The notes under the pieces were generated by a model, which made no database searches, was not told where the DNA came from, and saw nothing but the letters and a program-made list of their open reading frames with translations. The position numbers and the translations under genes are program-made. A DNA stretch of 6,369 nt. Source: CAYTRP01 sp964625145 (GTDB lineage: Bacteria; Sumerlaeota; Sumerlaeia; SLMS01; JAHLLQ01). Of the stretch, positions 1-5,144 are shown piece after piece. Location of the stretch: positions 1-6,369 of the forward strand of contig CAZVAQ010000183.1 of NCBI GenBank assembly GCA_964625145.1, given 5' to 3'. Numbering within the stretch: the stretch's first letter is position 1; every line of letters starts with the position of its first letter.

Positions 1-88
1 CGCGGGACTGTGCCAAGCCGGCCCTGTCCGCCGCTCCGGCGGTCGCGCACAACACTCCCAGCACAGCTGTCAGAAGTATCCGTTTCAT
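1..88 (-). CDS. N-terminus of a secreted protein (partial, runs off left edge)
   Basis: An ATG at 88 opens a frame that stays open to the window edge (29 codons). The peptide starts M-K-R, then has a hydrophobic stretch (about residues 4-15, ILLTAVLGVLCA) and small residues ending in A-G-A-A before D21. This is the n-, h- and c-region layout of a Sec signal peptide, with likely cleavage near A20. Cys14 does not fit a lipobox because the residue before it is Leu. A purine-rich GAGGGG lies four bases upstream of the ATG, a little close but usable. The gene follows the radical SAM gene by 94 bases on the same strand, so it could be the last gene of the operon or start a new unit. The mature protein is not in the window, so its function cannot be assigned. 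Confidence 0.62.
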   Translation of the reverse strand, partial: MKRILLTAVLGVLCATAGAADRAGLAQSR

Positions 89-107
89 TGGTCCCCTCGA
101 GTCCGAA

Positions 108-117
108 GTTGATCAAC
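108..117. repeat. 10-base perfect palindrome GTTGATCAAC
   Basis: The ten bases read identically on both strands and lie 20 bases upstream of the ATG of the secreted-protein gene, where an operator could sit. No repeat copy or recognisable regulator site supports this, and a palindrome of this length can occur by chance. Confidence 0.25.
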
Positions 118-140
118 GTTGGTTTGACGACTCATATTCC

Positions 141-159
141 CGGTGAAACTGCTTCACCG
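141..159 (-). other. Stem-loop between the radical SAM gene and the secreted-protein gene
   Basis: The arms at 141-147 (CGGTGAA) and 153-159 (TTCACCG) pair perfectly over 7 bp around a 5-base loop. In the direction of transcription this lies 24 bases after the radical SAM stop codon. No run of U follows the stem, so it is not a standard intrinsic terminator. It could instead be a 3'-end stabiliser, an attenuating hairpin or a factor-dependent end. Confidence 0.4.
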
Positions 160-182
160 ACCCGCCAGAAGCAAGCCTTTTG

Positions 183-1661
183 TTACAGCTCCGCGCCACT
201 GATTGAAGCCACCGGAGCCCCTTGAGCCAAGCCGGTTTGGATGCGCACGTGCTCCCGGTACAACTCCCGCCGGAAGTCGCAAAATTCGTCGTTCACATAC
301 ATCGAATTGGTCCGCAGGGAGGTGAACGCGGCGCACCCGCCTTGGCAAAAGTTTCGCCACGCGCACACCCGGCATTCCTCGATCGCGAACCGCCGCCCCA
401 GCATCTGCTGGCGCGTCTGCCGGTTGCGCTCCCCGTGGAAGATCTCCGCGACGGATGATTCCTTGATATTGCCCGTTTTATGGCTGTCCGTGTTCAGGGT
501 CGGGCAGTTGTACGTGTTCCCCAGGGAGTCCACCAGCACCATCCGGCCAAGGGGGCACCACGCCTCCCCGGACGGTTCGGCGTTGGGCACATAGCCCGGA
601 AAGCCCGATTCGATCTCCGTCTTCCCCTTCCGGTTCATCCGGGGCAGATCCAGAAGCAGGAACCGGTAGATCTGCTGGACCTGCTCCAAACTCGGAGCGA
701 TGCGGTCCCAATTCGTCAGTGCCGCCCGCTGCTTCGTCAGCGTCAGGAACCGCAGGAGGCGAATCCCCAGCGCGTCGGCCTTGGCGATCATGTCCTGCAC
801 CTGGTGCAGCACGCATTTGGTCAGCGTCGTGGAAATCACCAGCCGCTTGGCGCCGCCATGACGACAGAACATCTCGATGGCCGCCCACGCACGGTCGTAC
901 ATCCCCTTCCCGCGGATGAAGTTGTGGACCTCGGGATCCGCACCATCCAGGCTGATCTGAACCCACGCGATTGTCTTCGCCAACCGCGCCGCGATCTCCT
1001 CGGTCATCAACAACCCGTTGGTGTTGATGTTCACCAGTTTGGTCCGCGCGCACGCATACTCGACGATCTCGCAGATGTCGTCGCGCAGCAGCGGTTCGCC
1101 GCCGGAAAACGCCACAAGCGAACCGGGAAACAATTCCAGGTGCTGGTCGATGACGCGCTTCATCTCCTCCATCGAGAGGTTGTGCTCGTACATCTTCCCT
1201 TCGACATAGCCACAGTGCTTGCAGCGCAGGTTGCATTCCTCGGTGACGAAGATGCTCAGGTCGAACAGGTTGTCGTCGCCGTGCGTCATGTCCTCGTCGC
1301 TCATCGGGGCATGATGATGGGCCGTGTCATGCTCCGGACGCAGCGGCATGTTCTCCAGCAGGTTCGTCTCGTACAGCCGCGTCACAAAGCTGCGCACGTC
1401 CTCCAGCACCAAATCCACTTCCTCCATCCCATGCCGGTCGGCGATGGCCTGCGCGGCGGCCGCGATGCTGACCGTCCCGTCGAACTGATGGACAATCTCC
1501 AGCCCCGTGCGATTCGTCGCGGCCCAGCGCGCCTGCACCGGATGCAGCAGGATCACCTGCTCCCCGCAATCGTCCACGATCAGGTCGCGATAGACGCGCG
1601 GACACCAATCGTCCGTGCTCTCGTCGATCCTGGTCGGTGCAGTTGTCGTGGCCGTTGTCAT
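183..1661 (-). CDS. Radical SAM/SPASM peptide-modifying enzyme with N-terminal PqqD-like domain
   Basis: A 492-residue protein. Residues about 18-105 look like a PqqD/RRE-type winged-helix domain. A His/Asp-rich linker follows (about 110-130). The radical SAM core carries the 4Fe-4S motif C143-x3-C147-x2-C150, the SAM-binding GGEP at 187-190 and a SLDG strand at 237-240. The C-terminal SPASM domain matches the family cysteine pattern closely: C369-x11-G-x4-C386, then C430-x2-C433-x5-C439-x3-C443, then C461, enough for two auxiliary clusters. By family, such enzymes use SAM to make a 5'-deoxyadenosyl radical and modify a peptide through C-C or C-S linkage or epimerisation. The substrate is inferred to be the nearby 59-mer. 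I chose the ATG at 1661 because GAGAG lies seven bases upstream. A TTG at 1766 would extend the frame 35 codons into the nucleotidyltransferase gene with low-complexity sequence. The gene is 70 bases after the nucleotidyltransferase. The reaction is not determined. Confidence 0.93.
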   Translation of the reverse strand: MTTATTTAPTRIDESTDDWCPRVYRDLIVDDCGEQVILLHPVQARWAATNRTGLEIVHQFDGTVSIAAAAQAIADRHGMEEVDLVLEDVRSFVTRLYETNLLENMPLRPEHDTAHHHAPMSDEDMTHGDDNLFDLSIFVTEECNLRCKHCGYVEGKMYEHNLSMEEMKRVIDQHLELFPGSLVAFSGGEPLLRDDICEIVEYACARTKLVNINTNGLLMTEEIAARLAKTIAWVQISLDGADPEVHNFIRGKGMYDRAWAAIEMFCRHGGAKRLVISTTLTKCVLHQVQDMIAKADALGIRLLRFLTLTKQRAALTNWDRIAPSLEQVQQIYRFLLLDLPRMNRKGKTEIESGFPGYVPNAEPSGEAWCPLGRMVLVDSLGNTYNCPTLNTDSHKTGNIKESSVAEIFHGERNRQTRQQMLGRRFAIEECRVCAWRNFCQGGCAAFTSLRTNSMYVNDEFCDFRRELYREHVRIQTGLAQGAPVASISGAEL

Positions 1662-1690
1662 GTGCTTGCTCTCTTTGGTTTCCTGTTTGT

Positions 1691-1720
1691 GCGCGCAAAC
1701 TGCGGGTTGTTCCTGCGCGC
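1691..1720. other. Inverted repeat in the gap before the radical SAM gene
   Basis: GCGCGCA at 1691-1697 and TGCGCGC at 1714-1720 are perfect 7-base complements with a 16-base loop, within the 70-base gap between the nucleotidyltransferase stop and the radical SAM start. An RNA hairpin here could tune expression of the last enzyme or shield an mRNA end. There is no U tract. GC-rich arms of this length can arise by chance. Confidence 0.3.
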
Positions 1721-1731
1721 CGGTTGCGTCG

Positions 1732-3003
1732 TCATCCTGTCCCTGCGGTGCCAAACGTCCGGCCAACCTTCCGGGCCTGGGCCCGTGCCTTGATCAATCG
1801 ACGGTAGCGGAAATATTCCATGCGCCACAAGCTGGTCACCAGGATCCGCATCTTCCGCCCCTGGCGCTGGTAGGGCCCCTTGTCCGTCGAGATGTTCAGC
1901 AGCCAATCGTGCTCGGGCGCCTGCTTGTTGGCCTTCTCGTAGGGCCGGTAGTGCTTGCCGCGAACTGCCGCCGCGCACCATCGCCAGACACGCCGGGCCA
2001 ACACATGCGGCGGGACAGCCATCGTCTCGAACAATTCCAGCGACACCGGCGAGATCTTATCAACCAAAAGTTCCTCGTAGAGCCGCAGTTGCAAACGGCA
2101 GGCCGCCTCGTTCTCTTCCGTCCAGGAAGGGGCCTTCTCCGGCAGTGCCGCCTCCGGCGCCCCCCAACGGTTGATCAGGCGAAACAGCACGCACAGCGCC
2201 ACCGCCGCGCCATGGCGCGAGGCCACCTCCAGCGCTCGCACGGGATCCGCCCCCTGGGCCAGTAACACGTTCAGGTCGCACAAGTCCCGCCATGCACGCT
2301 CGCCCCCATGCTTGGCCGCGTGCAGCGCCACCAACACCGCATGGTCCTCCAACGCCGGCATCAGGATCTGCGGATGCTTGGCAAATGCCGGATGAGGCAC
2401 CGCCCGCTCCCAAACCTCGGCGGATAGGCCGGGCGTAGGCTCCAGCAGGTCCAGCTCGCAATCCTGCCGATGCGCCCAGGTCGTCACAGGATTGCGCCAC
2501 CCTTCCGCCCGCAGCACCTCGCACGCCTTCGGCGAGTCCGCCGATGCCACCACCATGTCGATGTCAGCCATGTCGCGCAGCGCCGGCGAGCTGTACAATG
2601 GCGCCAATGCAGCCCCCTTGATCAGCATCACCCGCGCAATACCGGCGCGCGCGAAAGACTGCACCAGCGCCAGCAGAATGCGTTGGCGCTTGTAGTAGTT
2701 CGTCCCCAGCACCCGCCATCCAATCGGCGGCGGCAGCGCGGAAGGCGTCTCGAAATTGAACAACCGCGTCCCTGCAATCCCAAGGTTGAACGCATGGTGG
2801 AGGAACAGCGGCTCGAGCTGGTAGGTGACCGGCAGGCGGGGGAGAGGCTTCCAATCTGCTGCCTCCACCAAATCGCGCGCCCGCTCCGCCTGGCTCGCGG
2901 TCAGCTCCGCGCGCGCCAGCAATCCGCCGAGCCGCAGGAAACGATCCCGCTCGGCACCGGACAACCGGCCCATCTCCACACGATTCGCTCTTGAATGAGA
3001 CAT
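1732..3003 (-). CDS. Nucleotidyltransferase family protein (NTP_transf_5 type)
   Basis: A 423-residue protein. The nucleotidyltransferase signature is at residues 126-152: a LIKG segment (K129, G130), then R143-D-M-A-D147-I-D149, whose D-x-D pair would bind metal and NTP. A downstream block around residues 228-247 (H-A-A-K-H-G-G, then W238-R-D240-L-C-D243-L) matches the second conserved region and supplies further acidic residues. The rest is helical. By family this protein transfers a nucleotidyl or related group to an unknown acceptor. Relatives occur beside HprK-like kinases in RiPP clusters, including some lasso-peptide clusters. The ATG at 3003 is two bases after the kinase stop codon, so translation is probably coupled. 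An extension to 3243 would overlap the kinase gene with low-complexity sequence and is rejected. M11 (at 2973) is a possible later start. Here the acceptor is inferred to be the peptide product, or a phosphate placed on it by the kinase. Confidence 0.85.
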   Translation of the reverse strand: MSHSRANRVEMGRLSGAERDRFLRLGGLLARAELTASQAERARDLVEAADWKPLPRLPVTYQLEPLFLHHAFNLGIAGTRLFNFETPSALPPPIGWRVLGTNYYKRQRILLALVQSFARAGIARVMLIKGAALAPLYSSPALRDMADIDMVVASADSPKACEVLRAEGWRNPVTTWAHRQDCELDLLEPTPGLSAEVWERAVPHPAFAKHPQILMPALEDHAVLVALHAAKHGGERAWRDLCDLNVLLAQGADPVRALEVASRHGAAVALCVLFRLINRWGAPEAALPEKAPSWTEENEAACRLQLRLYEELLVDKISPVSLELFETMAVPPHVLARRVWRWCAAAVRGKHYRPYEKANKQAPEHDWLLNISTDKGPYQRQGRKMRILVTSLWRMEYFRYRRLIKARAQARKVGRTFGTAGTG

Positions 3004-3005
3004 GG

Positions 3006-4184
3006 TCAGACCGGCGCGACTTCCCTTCCGGGTTTGCTGGCGCCCCCAGCGTTGTGGCTCAGCAGAATCGCTGTCTGGTGGGGCGTCCCGCCGGGGACAA
3101 GCCGATGGAATCTGGCGGAGGAGAGCGCCTTGGCCAGCCGCAGGAACACCCTGCTGGCTTCCCCCGGGCTCTGCACACCGGTCACCCGCCTCAAGTGGGC
3201 CAGGCACCCGCGTATTCCCTCTCCCGGTTCCATCAACTCGCACATCGGCGATTCAGGCCGTCTGTATGTCCCCGCAGGGGCCGCTGGTTCAACGGGATTC
3301 TCCGCCCATCCGCGCGAGGCTGGAAGCGGGGCGGAGTGCAGGTGCATGATCTCCAAAGTCTCGAACAGCCGGTGCTGCAGAGCCCGCTCCTCATTCGTCA
3401 GCGCCCGCCCATAGTCGATGATCGCCACGCTGGAGCCAATCTCCAGTCGCGTGACGGGCAGTCCGGCGCTCTCCAGCGCCGGCTTCGTCTGCTCGTCCGC
3501 CCACGACACCCCTGCCCTCTCGCCGCGCGCAGGGCCTGTTTCCTGAACCCTTGTTTCGCCCCGTGGCTCGTCCGCGGCCCTTGCCAGCAGGAACACCGAG
3601 GCATCCCTCAACGGCGTCGCCATCGCTTCCGCCGCGAAGGCCTCCAGCGGCCGCCCCTGACGCGTCTCGTCCGCGAATCCAAACGTGGCCTCCGCCCCCG
3701 GGGTGTCCTCCGCCGTGCGAATGGCCAACGCCCGCGGGAACGGATGCAAGACCGAATCCACAGGATCCAGCACCAGCACATCCTCGGCAATCTGGGAGCA
3801 GCCAAACTCCGCCTGGAGGAGTTGGCGGGTCAGCGTCGTCTTCCCTGCGCCGCTGTCCCCCATGATCAGCAGGGGGTGGCCATCCGGATGCCGCAGCCCA
3901 TTGCCATGCAGGATGACAAACTCCGGCCGGACCTCTGACAACAGGCGGGCGAGCAACATCGTGGCGGCCGCGGTGGCGGCACGCGGATCCAAAAGGCGAA
4001 TGCTCCCGGAAGAGTGTTTCGTCTTCCAGGAGCATCGCTTGCAATCCAGTGCCACGGAAACGTCTGGGCGTTGTCCCCGTGGCGGGGGGAACTTCTCGAA
4101 GAGGCGCTTGAGGATCTCGATGTCGCTGGGCTCACCAGTGAAGTGCAGATGAACGCCGGCGACCTCAAACGCCGAGGCACGCAT
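3006..4184 (-). CDS. HprK-related serine kinase-like protein (peptide/HPr-rel-A system kinase)
   Basis: A 392-residue protein with an HPr kinase/phosphorylase-like core. Seen: a L-H-G-N-G strand with H93, a Walker A loop GDSGAGKTT at 109-117, an I-A-E-D segment at 132-135 in place of the family's acidic pair, and a L-H-P-F-P-R-A-L segment (146-153) like the PFPR block of HprK relatives. By family the fold binds ATP and phosphorylates a Ser or Thr hydroxyl. In lasso systems such as paeninodin an HprK homologue phosphorylates the C-terminal residue of the precursor. Residues about 290-392 form a Pro/Ala/Gly-rich C-terminal extension I do not recognise. The ATG at 4184 shares its A with the TGA of the 59-mer (TGATG), a classic coupling arrangement. 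A TTG one codon earlier is the only rival start. The context of PqqD, nucleotidyltransferase and a small peptide argues for peptide modification, not sugar-PTS regulation. Confidence 0.88.
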   Translation of the reverse strand: MRASAFEVAGVHLHFTGEPSDIEILKRLFEKFPPPRGQRPDVSVALDCKRCSWKTKHSSGSIRLLDPRAATAAATMLLARLLSEVRPEFVILHGNGLRHPDGHPLLIMGDSGAGKTTLTRQLLQAEFGCSQIAEDVLVLDPVDSVLHPFPRALAIRTAEDTPGAEATFGFADETRQGRPLEAFAAEAMATPLRDASVFLLARAADEPRGETRVQETGPARGERAGVSWADEQTKPALESAGLPVTRLEIGSSVAIIDYGRALTNEERALQHRLFETLEIMHLHSAPLPASRGWAENPVEPAAPAGTYRRPESPMCELMEPGEGIRGCLAHLRRVTGVQSPGEASRVFLRLAKALSSARFHRLVPGGTPHQTAILLSHNAGGASKPGREVAPV

Positions 4185-4363
4185 CAATAGGTGCGGCCTT
4201 CGTCGCCCGCGCTGATGCCTTCTGCGTCACCGGTGCGGCCCGGGTTGAAACCCGTGCAGGCATTGACGGACAGGGCGCTGCCTTCGAGCTGCTCGGCCGA
4301 GTGGGTGATGATCCGAGGAGCCTGGTACGTGCCGGCCTTTTCTGTCAGAGTCTTGTCAAGCAT
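4184..4363 (-). CDS. 59-residue candidate RiPP precursor peptide
   Basis: A short frame (59 codons plus TGA) with a good ribosome binding site, GGAGA seven bases before the ATG. It sits between the PqqD domain (34 bases upstream) and the kinase, with the stop overlapping the kinase start. Residues 13-18 read Y-Q-A-P-R-I, matching the Y-x-x-P-x-[LIV] leader motif bound by PqqD/RRE domains in lasso and related RiPPs. An acidic E24-Q-L-E27 patch follows, then S-A-L-S-V-N-A ending at A35, one cysteine (C36), and a Gly-rich hydrophilic C-terminus with T37, T44, S51, T58 and Y59 as possible phosphate acceptors and D46, E48, D54 and E55 as possible ring acids. V33-N-A35 before C36 also fits the -3/-1 rule for S26 peptidases. 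The precursor role is inferred from motif and context. It could instead be a small accessory or leader peptide. I do not recognise it as a named family. Confidence 0.8.
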   Translation of the reverse strand: MLDKTLTEKAGTYQAPRIITHSAEQLEGSALSVNACTGFNPGRTGDAEGISAGDEGRTY

Positions 4364-4370
4364 TGAACAG

Positions 4371-4375
4371 TCTCC
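4371..4375 (-). promoter_or_regulatory. Ribosome binding site of the 59-residue peptide
   Basis: GGAGA lies seven bases from the ATG at 4363, in the 34-base gap after the PqqD stop codon. It is among the better Shine-Dalgarno sites in the locus, which fits a substrate needed in excess over its enzymes. Confidence 0.75.
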
Positions 4376-4397
4376 GTGTTTTTTGATGTGGCTGACC

Positions 4398-5090
4398 TCA
4401 ATCTACGAGTTGCAGGGCTCTGAGTTCGGTTAGAGTGCTCTCAATGTCCAACCTGAGCGAATCGAAACTCTGACCCGGAAACCGTGACGACAACTGATTC
4501 AGCAGACCGTCGGTGTCAAGCCCTGAACGCACCCCCGCGTAAATTATTCCCGCGGTGTAATTCAGCTCGTGAATATCCCCGGTCTGCGTGTCATGCACGA
4601 TCCAGCTGTCGCCTAACTGCTGTATTTCGAACCTTTCATGCTTCGAATCCGCCATGGATCCCCTCCGTCCAGAGGTGGTGACCGGACCGGGCCGGCCCCA
4701 GGCCACCGGCTCCAAAAGCCGGTGTAATCCCCTCTTGGGCCGTTGAAACCGAAGACCCGTCGTCAACGCAACCAATCTTCCCACCCAGGGCCGCGGCCGG
4801 CGCCAACGATGCCCCCCCCGCGTGGCCGCCACCACCCGCCCCACCAGCCGGTTGTCCTCCGTCCATTCATCCACCCGCGCCGTGTTGTCCCCGCGAGTGA
4901 TAATGTCACCATTGTTTCGGAATCCGACAACCCGATGCACCACCAAACCACCCCCGCGCAGACGCACCACCGCCATGTCCCCCAGCCGCATTTCCCGACA
5001 ATTCCCCAACTCTTCAAACAAAAACAAATCCCCACGCCGCAACAGCGGGTGCATGCTGATTCCCGTCACCCGCCCACAAAGCAATGCCAT
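4398..5090 (-). CDS. S26 (Sec11-type) peptidase domain joined to a PqqD-like RRE domain
   Basis: An uninterrupted 230-codon frame with two domains. Residues 1 to about 90 look like an S24/S26 peptidase: G-I-S12-M-H-P-L-L-R-R-G-D (nucleophile S12), G38-D-M-A-V-V-R-L, V51-H52-R-V-V-G (His in the place where bacterial signal peptidase I has Lys), and R66-G-D-N with nearby D74 as acid candidates. This is the Ser-His-Asp set of Sec11/SipW-like enzymes. No membrane helix precedes S12. An Arg-rich linker (about 91-145) follows. Residues 146-230 look like a PqqD-family RRE, including W163-I-V-H-D and H174-E-L-N-Y-T-A. By family, PqqD domains bind the leader peptide and present it to modifying enzymes. 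M146 (ATG at 4655) has a near-ideal Shine-Dalgarno site, so an 85-residue PqqD protein is probably also made alone. The frame starts at 5090, 54 bases after the epimerase. An upstream in-frame TGA excludes a longer version, and I see no clear site before this ATG. Confidence 0.82.
   Translation of the reverse strand: MALLCGRVTGISMHPLLRRGDLFLFEELGNCREMRLGDMAVVRLRGGGLVVHRVVGFRNNGDIITRGDNTARVDEWTEDNRLVGRVVAATRGGHRWRRPRPWVGRLVALTTGLRFQRPKRGLHRLLEPVAWGRPGPVTTSGRRGSMADSKHERFEIQQLGDSWIVHDTQTGDIHELNYTAGIIYAGVRSGLDTDGLLNQLSSRFPGQSFDSLRLDIESTLTELRALQLVD
4660..4666 (-). promoter_or_regulatory. Strong internal ribosome binding site in front of the PqqD domain
   Basis: GGAGGGG with the GGAGG core six bases before the in-frame ATG at 4655. 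It lies inside the open frame that also encodes the peptidase domain. It argues that the PqqD part (4655-4398, 85 residues) is translated independently, giving free PqqD as well as, or instead of, a fusion. Confidence 0.7.
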
Positions 5091-5144
5091 GCCACACTCA
5101 CCATCCGTTTCGGAATCTCAAAGCGGCGCGCACAATCCCGGACC

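Noticed and set aside
1..88. Lipoprotein reading of the signal peptide at Cys14
   Set aside because: The residues before the cysteine are G-V-L, and Leu at -1 does not fit a lipobox.
141..159. Intrinsic terminator after the radical SAM gene
   Set aside because: The stem is good but no U tract follows on the transcribed strand, so I list it only as a stem-loop.
1662..1766. Upstream extension of the radical SAM protein from a TTG at 1766
   Set aside because: It would overlap the nucleotidyltransferase end and add 35 low-complexity residues. The ATG at 1661 has a ribosome binding site.
480..1793. 437-codon open frame on the plus strand opposite the radical SAM gene
   Set aside because: The minus strand carries a full set of radical SAM and SPASM cysteines. 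The plus-strand product is a His/Arg/Gln-rich sequence with no motif, a typical antisense shadow in high-GC DNA.
3004..3243. 80-codon upstream extension of the nucleotidyltransferase into the kinase gene
   Set aside because: The extension is low-complexity sequence in the kinase's other frame. The ATG two bases after the kinase stop explains the start better.
2991..3938. 315-codon open frame on the plus strand opposite the kinase gene
   Set aside because: It is Arg/Gln/Pro-rich without motifs and lies opposite a clear Walker A kinase, so it is a shadow.
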